From assembly GCA_037127255.1 (NCBI GenBank), contig JBANSL010000014.1:2110501-2174500 (forward strand): a DNA stretch of 64,000 bases, given 5' to 3'. Positions 12,276 through 26,040 of the stretch are shown piece after piece. The DNA comes from Persicaria tinctoria (taxonomy: Eukaryota > Streptophyta > Magnoliopsida > Caryophyllales > Polygonaceae). The translations under genes and the position numbers were made by a program. The number at the start of each line of letters is the position of its first letter. Position 1 is the stretch's first letter. The notes below the pieces were generated by a model. It worked only from the letters and a program-made list of their open reading frames with translations, made no database searches and was not told the DNA's origin.

Positions 12276-12539
12276 AATAGTTAGATCGGGAAAGTTTGAA
12301 ATTCAAATCATGTTCTTCCATTGTTCCACAATTAGATCTCTGAAACACAAAATTCAATCACTGAGGGTTGACATTGAAGCACTATATTACACGCTCAATC
12401 AGCAGATGCAAGATCTACTTTGATTACACAGTTCACACTTCCCCTAAAAAAACCCCAAATATCACAAACCATAAAACAAAAAAGAATCAACAAATTCCAA
12501 CCAAATCAAAGATTCAAGATCGCGCCTTTTTGTCTTCAA

Positions 12540-13082
12540 TCAAACCTGAACTTTGAACGGAGGCCAATTCCCCACGGCCTCCTCCCCCTGAACCCTAGCG
12601 GTGGTGGCGCCCCTGTCGCCGCCGTCGACGTAGCCGTAGTACTTGAGGAAGAAGGCGAGCGTCAGCACGAGCCACTCGAGGCAGAAGATGACGGCGCAGA
12701 GGCCGCCGACGAGGCGAAGGATCTTGACCGCGTCTTGCTCCCTGACGTAGGAGTCGAGCTTCCCGAGGAACTGGTCGGAGCTCGTGAAGATGAGGACGGA
12801 GACGGAGCCCTGGAAGATGGCGGTGAGGACGGTGGCCACCATGTGGGCGCCGTACCACTTGTGGGCGCCCCCCGCGGCGGCGGCGCATCCGGCGAGGGCG
12901 CCGCCGGCGGTGAGGAGGTGGAGGCAGATGAAGAAGAAGCCGCAGAGGGAGGGGATCAGGCGGAGCGACAGCGTCAGGAAGATGCAGCTGCTTGCGGCGG
13001 CGAGGAGGGTGTAGTTGCTGAACAAGAACACCTTACGGGTCTTGTCGTGCGAGTGTTGTGGGGAGTTTGAGTTGAAACCCAT
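12540..13082 (-). CDS. Conserved plant four-helix membrane protein, unknown function
   Basis: Single-exon ORF of 180 aa starting [15 protein letters not shown] short polar N-terminus is followed by four hydrophobic segments at roughly residues 22-41, 43-68, 82-103 and 123-147, then a polar tail. The loops contain [13 protein letters not shown] and [12 protein letters not shown]. The coding strand has strongly GC-rich codons, unlike the AT-rich surroundings, which supports real coding. I recognise the overall layout as that of an uncharacterised plant membrane family but cannot give it a name or a job. Its 5' flank (13083-13320) contains GAGAGAGAG and a TATATA-like box at about 13196-13201. 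Confidence 0.8.
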   Translation of the reverse strand: MGFNSNSPQHSHDKTRKVFLFSNYTLLAAASSCIFLTLSLRLIPSLCGFFFICLHLLTAGGALAGCAAAAGGAHKWYGAHMVATVLTAIFQGSVSVLIFTSSDQFLGKLDSYVREQDAVKILRLVGGLCAVIFCLEWLVLTLAFFLKYYGYVDGGDRGATTARVQGEEAVGNWPPFKVQV

Positions 13083-13568
13083 TTTGGATCTTGAGATTTC
13101 GGGATCTGGGTTAGGATTTGTACTCTGAGATGAGATTCGATTGATGCAGATTTCAGAGAGAGAGGTGGGATGTGTGAGGAAGAGGGGGGATAGAGGTATA
13201 TAACAGGTGGGGTGTGTAACGGTCGCATTTTAAATGGAGATGGTGTGAGAATATGACCGTTGGGAAGAGGAGGCCAGGAAGGGGAAGGCCAGCTAAGGAT
13301 GGGGCTTAACGGCTAGTTTTCAAAACTGGGGTTGAAAAAGTCTTGACGTTTGGTAGATCTGATTATTGTCAATTTCACAATTTGTAATGTAATGATTTTT
13401 TTTTTTTACTGTAATAGTGTAATACAGTATATTACATTGAGATTTCCCGGGTTAAAATAAATGAATTACATTGAGAAATTGTTGAGTTTGAAAGAGGAGA
13501 GTTTTAATTAATGCAATGCTTTTCAAATGTTACCTTAGGAGATCATTTTACTAATAAATTACTCAAAC
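13083..13568. other. 5' flank of the membrane protein gene
   Basis: Presumed promoter and 5' leader of the - strand gene: a purine tract (GAGAGAGAGG on + at about 13157), then TATATAA on + (13197-13203), which reads as TTATATA on the coding strand about 115 bp upstream of the start. Beyond 13320 the DNA is AT-rich and featureless. Confidence 0.4.
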
Positions 13569-13846
13569 CTATTTCCAAAATATGTTTTTTTTATTAGGTA
13601 ATAATTTGAGATCAGACATACCTGAATCTCGATGGTCGACAAGTCGGCGACGGAAACCCGTCAAAACATACAAATAAAAACAAAAGGCGGTGCAATACAC
13701 CAAGTGGAAACGCACCCTACAAGAAACGAATCAAGGCAAAACTAAATCTAACACAATTGGAACGTAGACTACGGACGAAAGCCAAACACTGTCATAAACA
13801 GCACCGTTGGTCAGCGATACATCAGGAATCTATTTCCGAAATATGT
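13569..13846 (-). mobile_element. Short retroposon (LINE 3' end), 17-bp TSD
   Basis: Target duplication CTATTTCC(A/G)AAATATGT at 13569-13585 and 13830-13846. The 244-bp insert reads right to left, ending CTAATAAAAAAAA on its own strand. It carries the GCCGACTTGTCG inverted-repeat motif and 3' tail shared with copies at 15320, 26.5 kb, 38817 and 55346. No coding capacity. Confidence 0.82.
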
Positions 13847-14393
13847 GGCATTTCATCATAACTAGGTAAGGATCCGCGCGCAGTGTTGTCATTTTTTTCA
13901 AGTACATGGAAAAGAGAATCCAACTGATGGTGAGTATATTTTATTAGTTCAAACTGTGGACAATGAGACAAAAATAGAGTAGAAATTTCACAATGAAGTA
14001 GAAATTAACTTAGATATACAACAAAATTAAATCTAGCTAATTAAACAACAAAATTAATGTATAAGAGTTTGTATTATTTCAATTTGGCAAAATTACAGAA
14101 AATCACCCTTTAAATATGAGTGTTTTCTGAACAGCTACTCATGTGACGAAAGCTCAATTTTCTTTTTATAATTTAGGGGCAAAATTTGATGGTTTTGCTT
14201 ATAAATTGTTGAGTTGGTTAGTCGATGATCGATGTTAAATTTGTATTTTATTAGCTCTGAATGTTGATACTGTATTAGATTTGAATTTATATGATTTTAT
14301 AGCAAATGTTAACTTATTCACCACTAATCTTTTATTTCTCCACGATAAAGACAACGGTCCTACGGTCATGATAAGGCGTGGAATGAAAAACAA
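13847..14393. other. Intergenic, AT-rich
   Basis: No gene, RNA or transposon end recognised. Confidence 0.4.
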
Positions 14394-14395
14394 TA

Positions 14396-14631
14396 CTCCC
14401 TCCGTTTGGAAATATAAGTCCATTGACTTTTTGACACGCTTTTTAATGAGTTAAAAACTATATAAAATAATAATTTTTTTATTAATTTTTTTTACATAAG
14501 TATATACTTATTAGTGATATATATAAGACTATGTAAAAAAATTAATGAAAAAAATATTATTTTATATAGTTGTTAACTCCTTAAAAAGCGTGCCGAGAAG
14601 TCAATGGACTTATATTTCCGAACAGAGGTAG
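14396..14631. mobile_element. Stowaway-type MITE, second copy
   Basis: Starts CTCCCTCCGTTTGGAAATAT and ends ATTTCCGAACAGAGGTAG, flanked by TA on both sides (14394-14395, 14632-14633). It shares the conserved GACACGCTTTTTAATGAGT segment with the copy in the desaturase intron but has a more decayed right end. Confidence 0.85.
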
Positions 14632-15190
14632 TATTCAAATTCTCAACACTTGCCATTACAGTAATAAAAGATTAATCATGGACATAATATAACTTTGACC
14701 TTTATAATAAAGGAGAAAGTTATATTAACCACATTTATAAATTACTACTCATTGTACTCGTTGGGTGTAAATGTATATTAATTTTTAGACATTTTTAGCT
14801 CAAATATCAAATTTGAGCACCTCATTTCTCTCTGTGTAATTTTTTTTTTAAATAAGACAATTTTATTAGTGTATTTTTTATGATTTTTTTTATGTGTTAA
14901 ATTAATTATATTTGAATGGTGGGTATAAAATATACATTTGACCATTGAAGTAAAATATCAAAAAGTAAGGTGTATTTTTACACATTTTGTATAAATATAT
15001 ATGTTATAATTTATGAGTAAAACTATTGTGAATAGTCCACCACCTACGGGGTAACTGTAATTTGTACGATTTGTGATGTTTTCAATCAGTACTTTATTAA
15101 TTATTTCGTCCGTTGGGATGCTATTGGGCGGTGGGTTAATCACGATTGACCTTACCTCAATTCTTGCCTTGTACAGAGTATAAAAAAAAG

Positions 15191-16017
15191 GGGCAAATTG
15201 TAAAAAATAACACGAACTTTAGGAGTGGTTGCGTTAGGTGGCACCAACTTTCAAAAATTCTACAATAATCATCAACTTTGAAGGGTGGTTGTGGTTAGTA
15301 GCACAACCATTTTATTTTATTTTTATTAGGAAAAAATTCGAGGTCAGACAACCCTTAACCTCGATGGCCGACAAGTCGGCAGACGGAACACAACCATTTT
15401 ATTTTAAAAGTACACCCCTTATTAACATTTTATTTACAAAAAATCACATTTTTCCATTGTTTTTTTTAAACCCACTCACAATTTTATTCTTTAAAAAAAA
15501 AAATCATGTTTATAAACTCAATTTCAATCTTTCAAAAAACATCATTTTTTTAAAAATATAATGGTGATATTAATTGATATCTTTTTAAGACACTCATTTT
15601 TCATTTTAAAGACATTACTTATTATTTAATTTTTTGAAAAAAACTGAGTTTATAGAGAAAATAAAATTAGTTCTTTTTTTAACCTGGTGTAAATAATGAG
15701 TGTATTTTTTTAAGAAAAAAGGGGAAAAGTAGTGTTTATAAAATAAATTATATTTTTTAAAATTAAAAATGAAAAGGGATTATTTTTAAAAATGAAATAT
15801 GGGCATTTTTAAAAAAAAATGAAAAATTGGATGATTTATTTCCCTACAAAGAATGTTAATAAGAGGTGATATTTCACACAAAAAAATAATAATAGATGTG
15901 CCACTTATTGCAACCAGAACCAAAGTTGGTGATTATTTTTAAAATTTTAAAAGTTCATACCATTAAACGCAACTATCCCTAAAGTTCATGCTACTCCATA
16001 TTTTTCACAATTTGCCC
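15191..16017. mobile_element. MULE-like MITE with TIR GGGCAAATTGT
   Basis: Left end GGGCAAATTGTAAAAAATA matches the inverted right end at 15999-16017. The arms stay alignable for ~120 bp, with shared CACGAACTTTAGG/CATGAACTTTAGG and CAACTTTG words. Flanks are A-runs on both sides, allowing but not proving a 9-bp duplication. It is non-coding and hosts a nested retroposon at 15302-15406. Confidence 0.75.
15302..15406 (-). mobile_element. Tiny retroposon nested in the MULE-like MITE, 18-bp TSD
   Basis: Perfect duplication CACAACCATTTTATTTTA at 15302-15319 and 15389-15406. The insert is only 69 bp. It is the extreme 3' end of the same retroposon family as 13569-13846 (TTTTATTAGG, CGAGGTCAGAC, GGCCGACAAGTCGGC), in minus orientation. 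Confidence 0.9.
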
Positions 16018-16114
16018 AAAAAAAAAATAAAAATAGTAATAATAACAACAACTTCCGGCCCGGCCGGGTCCGGGTTTACGGGTCGAGTCGAGCCCATTTT
16101 TCACGCCCTTCTAG

Positions 16115-18381
<2,267 letters not shown>

Positions 18382-19120
18382 ATTTGCCCACGTTTTTTGA
18401 TAAAACTAGGAAGGGGATTTTATCCCTAAATGTTTTGCATCTTGAGGAAATGGTTGCTTTTCTAATGTTATGCATCTGGTGCTCCGGGTATCTTTGGAAA
18501 GTTGGTGGTTCATGTAATTGATTGTAAAAAATCCTCAATGCAAATTTATTTTGAGGGACAGAATCATTGTGACTTGTTTGCTTGTGCTGTTTTGTTGAGA
18601 ACAAGATGCTTACTTGCCTATTGCTGCAGTTTAGGTTATTAAGTACTGTTGAAGATTTATTTATGCACTGTCAAGATATCACCTTTTCCTTTCGAATTCT
18701 TTTCAGTTTAACATCAAGCATAAAGTTTTGAGGATGGCTTGACAGCAATCTTGACAAAAAAGGGTATTTGTTCAAAACATTACCAATCATCCCATCTTCT
18801 CAATTCATATCATTCTTGAGAAGGAGCTATGCTTGATGGAACTAGTGTGCTGCCAGTTTCTGGGCATGGGGAGTATACAGTCTGCAGTGTCTCTCTATGA
18901 GACCCACTTCAGTCTACTCTAAGACCCTTAATAGAGTTGCGTTGAAATTGGACTGTGCAGGCGATGATTGATGAAACACAGATCATTCTATTGCTTTGGA
19001 GGTAGAGCTTCCATTATTTCTTCATTGTGGTTCTGAATACAATCTTAAATTAACTGAATATCATGATGCACTAGATTTTGTCCAAAGAGTTTTAGAATCA
19101 AACAATGTGTGCTAATGAAA
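18382..19120. other. WDR5 3' flank
   Basis: 3' UTR and AT-rich downstream DNA. No gene recognised. Confidence 0.4.
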
Positions 19121-19121
19121 C

Positions 19122-19174
<53 letters not shown>
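19122..19174. repeat. (AT)n microsatellite
   Basis: About 25 uninterrupted AT dinucleotides, directly visible. Confidence 0.97.
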
Positions 19175-19179
<5 letters not shown>

Positions 19180-19969
19180 CCATTTTTTATATCAATTAAT
19201 AAAAAACGTTTGATGTATGCAGAGCTCTACTAAGCTTTATGAACTTTTCAATGAAATGTCAGATATACTTATTGTTTAAGATTTGCTATACCTCAAGTAT
19301 CTACTGATAGATGGGTTTTACTTTTACCAGATGTAGATTGATGGCATATGCTGAGTAAAACATCGGTTAAATTGAGTCATAATATTGTTTGATGTGAACA
19401 GAGGGGATTGAAGACAGCAAGTACTGCGACAAGCATTGCTAACTACTCATATGTATATGTTTCGTATTCAACAGTTCAGTGTCTATTTCCTCGACAAACC
19501 TCCTCTGGTTCTGGTTGATCTATGAGGAGTTCATTGACGTTGCAAGCACTGTGTGCCTCGACGAACCTCCTCAGCTTCTTCCAGTTGAAAATTTTCAATT
19601 GTTTTGTGATGAATCTACCAGTTGGGAACGATTTATCCCATAAGATACTAAAGCAAGACACTTCCTTTTCCGTGTGCCTTTTCAAGCAACCTTCATCACA
19701 TAATAATACGACATAACTTGCCTGAATTCGAGTAATCCCATACTCAAATCTCATGTCTCGCTCTGATTTTCCATCCGCTTTTATGAGATTTTGCCTTGCA
19801 TTGTTAAAAATGGGACAGATTCTTGCTGATCAGAAAGGCAACCTATAACACAAGAAAGATGAGATTAAGTGCATATCACTTCATTCTTTTGTGTCAACTT
19901 TATCATGTAAACCCAAACCCGAATCCATCCCTGAATTCATTCATCCCGTTGATCATTCATTCGTTTCCC
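19175..19969. other. Intergenic, no gene seen
   Basis: Mixed-composition DNA. A local near-repeat of CCTCGACAAACCTCCTC / CCTCGACGAACCTCCTC occurs at about 19489 and 19556. No supported gene. Confidence 0.4.
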
Positions 19970-20326
19970 ATGCTACCAAACCTAGACCTCATACTGCTCT
20001 CCGTCCTGCACTGCACACTCATATGCTGCATTCTTCTCGCGGTGATCTCCCTGATTTCGATCACCCTTTCTCTCGTTTTCACCTCCGCTCTCCTCTCTCT
20101 AGCTCTTCTTGATCTCTACACCATCTCCCTTGATCTCTCTTCAAATGTTGAAGCTTTGAAGACCGATCTCCAGCTGGTTCTCCTGTGGATACTCTGCACG
20201 TCTCTAAGGTTCTGGATCATGGTGTTCATGGCTCTAAAAGCTGTGCCGTCCACCATTGTCACCCATGTTCAAGCTGTGACAAGGAGTTTGACTCGTCGAA
20301 TAAATGCACTTAGTGCTGCATTTTAA
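19970..20326 (+). CDS. Small hydrophobic protein, hypothetical
   Basis: ORF of 118 aa from the ATG at 19970 (the frame stays open up to an ATG at 19823). Two or three hydrophobic segments lie at about residues 6-29, 30-48 and 66-87, with a basic C-terminus (TRSLTRRINALSAAF). Codons are C-ending more often than in the flanks, and a CT-rich tract sits inside it, which could mark coding or merely composition. I do not recognise the family. It may be a genuine small membrane protein or a chance ORF. Confidence 0.4.
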   Translation: MLPNLDLILLSVLHCTLICCILLAVISLISITLSLVFTSALLSLALLDLYTISLDLSSNVEALKTDLQLVLLWILCTSLRFWIMVFMALKAVPSTIVTHVQAVTRSLTRRINALSAAF

Positions 20327-20801
20327 TTGGCACTACAGGGCTGGAGAAGGAAGCAGGAAAGAGTTTTTGTAGCTCCTCTCCAGGATTCTGCACATAATCT
20401 CTCGGCAATATATCGGGCGTGCAACAGATTATCATTTTCAACACAATTTTCTAATTGCAAATTCCTCATTCTTTCCCAGTTTTATTTTTCAACAGATTAG
20501 CATGAGAAATCATAGGGATGACAATTGTTAAGGATGTCATTTTTCAACTCGACACACTCGCCATCCCACTAAATGTTTTAGCTCATTTCCCATCTGATAC
20601 GCATCTAGCCATGTCAAAAATATTTGTAACTACAGGATATCGGGAATGATATCAGATGTAAACCAAATGCTCTTGTACACTATTCAAACGTTACACATTA
20701 TCTGCCTCAAACTAAGAGAGTAGAGAAACTATCTTGAAAATATCAAACTATGAGGAGCCATGGATTTCTATGCTTACCGGTTTGCCATCTTTGTGAGTAT
20801 C

Positions 20802-23483
20802 TTAAGAGTGGATTGTTCCAAGCTTATTACGTAGAGAGATAGACAATTTGGCTGTTGCAGCTCGTCCTCTTTCAAGACAATGGAGGTACTCGTCCACTGC
20901 AACAGAATTAAACAAGTGAATGCAGTTTTATTTTGTATAGACTAGGCCAAACTGCCACAACATTCATACAACAAACATTTACCTGACATCAGTCCCTGGG
21001 TGACAGATGTGATGATTCCGTGCTCATGTGGTTCCCCATTTATCAATAATGATTCTTTCGGGATGACCGATTGGATGAGATTTGGGAAAGCCAGATATGC
21101 AAATGCCTTCATATTCTGCCAGTTACAATTGAACGCAGTTTATATGATTTGTGCCCACTGAATTAGTGTACTGTAGTCTATCAACATTAATGCTGGGAAT
21201 TAGAGGATATAAAAGGAAACAAACATCCCCTCCAATGGTGGAACAGACCAACTTAACGATGCACAAAATAAGACCGCCTAGAAAAATTGAATCACCATAC
21301 CAAAATGGTTTTCTTGGTGAATAAAATATAAAAAGGAATAGGCTTGAACCACACCACCAATGAGGCACATTATGTGTCAACCAATAACAAGTAGGAACAT
21401 GGCTCTAAAGCCTCCCTCCAAGACGAGCTCAGTAAACAGGGCAGTTGCCTTCCGCCTCTGCTTCGAAAACAGAACAAGAGAAAGACACATGCATTTGCAT
21501 CCTGGACTATACCTACACCATGCCCTTCAATGCCCAATGACAATTTTCGAAGGATCCAACTGTCCAAAGCAATAGGCATTGATTGAGCTTTCCGATAAGG
21601 TAATAAAAGCCCTTAAGATATTTCCTCAATTACCAGGAGTCAAGTAAATCTGATTAAAAGATACAACATCCAAGGCACATACATATGCCCAAACAATTCA
21701 CTTCTATGTTCGCTACCATAAGAATAAAAAAATTGTTTATGGCATTCCAATATATCACATCTAAAATATACCTACACCTTGCATGCTTTGTTATGTAACA
21801 TAAAAAGAAGAAAATCATATTCCATAATACAAGTACAATCAACTGAGAGAATGAAATAAAACATTGCTATCATACAAAGCTGTAGGTTGTACATAGGAAG
21901 TAAGTTATGATACCTGCTCTTCTTTCTTTGTTGGGTCCAGCATAACATATCCCTTTTCCGTCACACAACAACAAATTGCAACTGCACAAGCCGTGATAGG
22001 AGTTAAAAAAAAGGTTCTAGAGTTTTTTTTGGAAAGGAATCAAACTATCTTAATTACCAGCAAGATGCTTCATAGGAATGCAGGCATCCACAAGTGCAGC
22101 ACATGCAGCATTAATGGCACATGGAAGAAGCTACACAGTCTAATCAAGGGAAACTTTTTAGATTTAAGCCTGTACTTGGGAACATCTGAAACTCAACCGG
22201 TAGTTCAAAGCTATGAATCATAAAAAGACCAAAAACCATCAAAAGATTCAAAATAAAGTCAAGCGTCATGCAAGGCTATTTTTGTAAGTTTTGAGTCCAA
22301 CTAGAAGCATTTATGGACATATCTACTACCACGGGGCTTGTAGAAATATGTACTGTGATATAGTGAGGTGAAATAATGGTGTACATACACATATACCGAT
22401 AAAAATGCAAACCATAACGCTCAAGGATACGGCACCATCATCATCTATAACCTGTAAAAGAAATGCACAACTTCACATAAATATACTTTATTCAAAATGC
22501 CAAATGTTTGTTATGTTTGTCAAACAATAGAATGCACATTGTAATGCTGCAGGTATATAGCAGAACCTCTATGTCTCAGTCTCACCTGAATTACAACCGT
22601 TGTTGTTGTATTTGGGTTTACAGTCAAGATGCAAATGCTCTGCAAGGTTTTCTTCAGTATCATTTCACTCTCCCTCTCAAGTTTCCCTAGAAAACAGAAT
22701 GTCTTCAGTGCATTCGTATTACAAAGTAAATTTAATACTAGAATTTTCTCACTGTCAACAAATGATCAAAGAATAAGGAAAGGCAGCCATCATATTTTCC
22801 AGTTTTCTCAGTTGCCATTCAATGCCAAATAATTCAATTCCCAGTTCACATTTGCCACACGGAAATAACTACATACTAGCTTGCAAAATTAAAATTTTCA
22901 AGTTTATGAGATGCCATGACAGTAGTTGATTCGATAAAAGACATTCGAGAAATCAGGGCAGAATGAAATAGCAGTACATCCTTATAGCTTTATTGGGGTA
23001 TGCATCAACACTTAGTTTAGAGAAAGAAAACTCACCAATTTGACCTGTTTTAGGCTTCCAAATGACTTCTATTGAGGCCTTCTCTGGATTTTCATTTTTC
23101 TTAGTTCCAGCTTTTGGTCCATACACTCCAGCTATCACTTTGGTATTCCCTAAGTCAACCAAAATTTGCAAACAATGAAGCTTCATTTAAGTGGGATGAC
23201 AAAGTCTGAAAGATACACAGAAATTTCTGACCCAAATAAAGATTTTCTTTGTGTAGGTATCAAACCATTTAAATCTCCTATCCTCCGGGCACAATAAAAA
23301 CCCCAAATTCCTTGCAAATGGACTTGTAGCGTAAAGGAGAGAATTTGGAGAAGGTTGACAGAATGAAAAGGAAGTACCTTGGCACCAACTAGCAGAGCCA
23401 TGAGCGCGGTTGAGAACGCTCCTAGTGCAGGCGAAAGGCCGTAACTGGTGGGGCGTTCGACCATCGGTCCTATCGACTTCCAT
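20802..23483 (-). CDS. RRP46: Exosome complex component RRP46 homolog
   Basis: RNase PH-fold subunit of the exosome ring, which acts in 3' trimming and decay of rRNA precursors and other RNAs in nucleus and cytoplasm. Eight exons on the - strand: 23378-23483, 23036-23149, 22586-22686, 22431-22451, 22058-22130, 21914-21981, 20983-21115 and 20802-20896. They join in phase to 236 aa. Signature pieces are DGRTPHQLRPFACTRSVLNR, GSASWCQGNTKVIAGVYGPK, VIWKPKTGQIGKLERESEMI, TVNPNTTTVVIQ, LLPCAINAACAALVDACIPM and HEHGIITSVTQGLMS. Exon 4 is only 21 nt. The catalytic phosphorolysis residues of bacterial RNase PH are not expected in plant RRP46. Upstream lies a telo-box and a segment shared with TSR1. 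Confidence 0.93.
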
Positions 23484-23545
23484 TGCCTCCCAAATCGAAG
23501 CTCGAGAGACTATGAAATGGTAAAGCTGCGACCAGAGCCAAGTTT

Positions 23546-23554
23546 TTAGGGTTT
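23546..23554 (-). promoter_or_regulatory. Telo-box near RRP46 start
   Basis: TTAGGGTTT on + (AAACCCTAA on the gene's strand) lies 63 bp upstream of the RRP46 start codon. Telo-boxes are typical of plant ribosome-biogenesis and translation genes. Regulatory function is inferred. Confidence 0.5.
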
Positions 23555-24223
23555 TTCCGCCAAACATTTGGACAGATGTATTCTTAGTTCGGATATCAAA
23601 TTTATCAATGTTCCTATTCAAATAAAATACAATTGCACACAAACCTAATTCAATACCAATCTCAAATTCACCGCACCACCAAAAATCCTAACTTACTGTA
23701 ATATGGAGATAACCAATTCCAATCTGTACATAATCCAATTTCAACTAATAAGAAATAACCAAATTCAATTACTGTAACCAATTTCAATTTGAATGATTAG
23801 ATCAATATGTACATAATCCAATTTCAATTAATAGAAAATAACCAATTTAAATTACTGTCATTGTCATTGCTTCTACGATTCTATGACTATGAGGACATGA
23901 GGTTAGGAGCACTGGCCGAAACGAGAAGCAAGCAGAACAAAGGTAAAGTGAGAGAACCAATTTCAATTTTGAATGGGTTAGAAAACTTACTGATGGGGCG
24001 ACGGGCGACAGGCGACGAGGGCGAGGCCGACAGCAGTCCCGGCCGGATTCGAATGGAGATGGGGATGGAGCTCAAGCTCGGGGCTGGCGAAGCGACGCCG
24101 TTCCAACTTCCTAGCCGACTGTTCGAAGCGACGCCTTGGAGAACTGGAGATGGAACTTCGGGAGAGAATGAGAGATTGAGAGAGACGACGCGGGAGTCTT
24201 TGAGATAGTGAGAGACGCAGCGG

Positions 24224-24232
24224 TTAGGGTTT
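24224..24232. promoter_or_regulatory. Telo-box in duplicated segment, copy 1
   Basis: TTAGGGTTT, 17 bp before the ACGT palindrome. Identically placed in copy 2 (61205-61213). Confidence 0.45.
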
Positions 24233-24248
24233 CTGAACTTACAAACCC

Positions 24249-24264
24249 AAAACGACGTCGTTTT
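24249..24264. promoter_or_regulatory. 16-bp perfect palindrome AAAACGACGTCGTTTT, copy 1
   Basis: Self-complementary, with an ACGT core, so a candidate bZIP-type or core-promoter element. The AAACGACGTCGTTT word is common near plant gene starts. Conserved at 61230-61245. Confidence 0.55.
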
Positions 24265-26040
24265 CAGTTTGTAAAAAAAAAAAAAGAAGATGATGAAAGG
24301 TGCTTAGCTGGATCTTTCTTCACCCGCCAATGATGAAAATTGAAAATACCGTTGTTCAAGAGGAGTTTCAAGTGACTTCCAAAGTAAAAGATGAAGATAG
24401 AACAGATGATCCCGAGAATGGGAGACGAGGTATCTGTATCATATGACACAGGATTCAAATATTGTTTTATCTGTATAAAGGGATTGGGTCCTGAAAGTGT
24501 TGTATTGGGTAAAGAAATGAATCTAGCCATCTAGATCATCAACTTGATCATTTGTTGATAGCAGCCATTATGGTTTTTTACTCGGTAATTGGCCGTTTGA
24601 CACACAAATTCACAAGTCGATGCCATCTTGCATGATGCAGGTGACTCAAGACTCATACTGAATTATATTCTCGTCTTTCTCTGTGTTGCAGTTGGTATTC
24701 TATCTTTAAATTCTGTAATGCACCTATGATATAAGGAAATATAGTGCTGCAGATTTTGGTAATTCCAAATGTTGGTCCTATCTTTTCATCATTAACTTGG
24801 AGATTTCTGAGAGTAGATCTTGATGGCATTGCTGAATAGAGTAGTTCTTCACCTCGACAATTTATTGGCAAATAAACCCCCCTATAAAGCATCAAGAAGA
24901 ATCAAGCTGTTTATAGAGAGATTTTCCTGTAGGATTAACTGTCTCAACATCAGAGACAAACATCTTTTCCCATTTACAATCCATCATCTGTATAGTCCAT
25001 TGTTTTCTTCCTATTTATAGTAGGAGTCATCATTTCTTCTGATCTTTTACCATTTCACAGGTTCTGAATAACCGGGATCACATTCATGTAGAGTGCGCGA
25101 GAGGATTTCTTGAAAACGGATGCTATATGCCTATATATGCAAGGTAAATCTTAAACAGTTTGGTAACAGCTAACTTAGCTTGTGGGTTTATCTTAACACT
25201 TTGATTAGCACCTTGTGCCGCTTCTTTAGTTGTTAGTATAACTAGGTATTGTATATTTGTATTGTTGATTTCATTCATATGTAGATATCTGTAAAGACGC
25301 CACGAGTGATTTACAGCATCTGATCGATTTTACTGCTGCTCATCTGAGACTATAGCCTTGAATTAGATTTTCTAGCAGATTGACTGTCCGGGTATGTTGC
25401 ACGACGAAGATAGATGTAAGAAGTGAATCAGTGATGATTGATGTTAAGAATATGGTTTGATCTTTGATTATTTACGCCATAGTTGATTATGAGTGTTTAG
25501 TTTTGGTTTATCAATCAAATTTTAACATCAGGTATTCCAAACCGACATCCAACCTGGGGAATGGAAATATGATTTTCGGATTTTGTTAGGTAGCAAAATG
25601 TGCACAATGAGTATAGGAGGAAATGTAAGGCAGCTAAGGAGTTAAAAGGGTCTTCTATTATCAGTTTCTCTAAGATTGTATCTCATTTTGGGTCCTTAAG
25701 TGTTCTCTTATGTTGAATCCAACTAATCAGTGTCTGTGTGAGGTTTTCTGTTGGTTTCCTGATCTTAGTAGCTCTATCAGATTTCCAACCCTTTTTTTAG
25801 CTGTTGAGCAATGAGCTCTTCTTAGGTGAAAAATCTCAATTTGATCCTTAGGCAAGGTTCCTCCTTTCCTGGGCCCAATTCTTATGCATTGGGCCCGAGA
25901 AGGCCCGAAATCCTGTTCTTTGGGTCCAAGGTTAATCCTTGGGTCCAAAGGTGGCCCGTACACTTAAAATAATAAATAAACAAGTAATGATAACATGCTA
26001 TATATTTACATCGGTATGTTTAAAATAAAATTTATAATAA

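Larger units (their letters stand above)
23780..26040. repeat. Segmental duplication copy 1 (upstream of RRP46)
   Basis: Matches 60757-64000 over its whole length with scattered substitutions and small indels. Copy 1 lacks the hAT element present in copy 2 and has about 47 bp (around 24755-24805) missing from copy 2. It holds a GC-rich leader-like part (23990-24200), a telo-box, an ACGT palindrome, and an exon-like + strand block at 25063-25141 with AG/GT borders. No complete gene is visible in it. Confidence 0.85.

Noticed and set aside
12420..13070. 216-aa + strand ORF opposite the membrane protein gene
   Set aside because: Shadow of the GC-rich - strand gene; composition is only Glu/Gly/Ala-rich with no domain.
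23807..24208. 133-aa + strand ORF in the duplicated segment (parallel ORF at 60943-61251)
   Set aside because: The copies share GRIRMEMGMEL..GAGEATPFQLPSR but differ by indels that change the frame at both ends; GC-rich leader composition. Left as possible promoter or non-coding exon.
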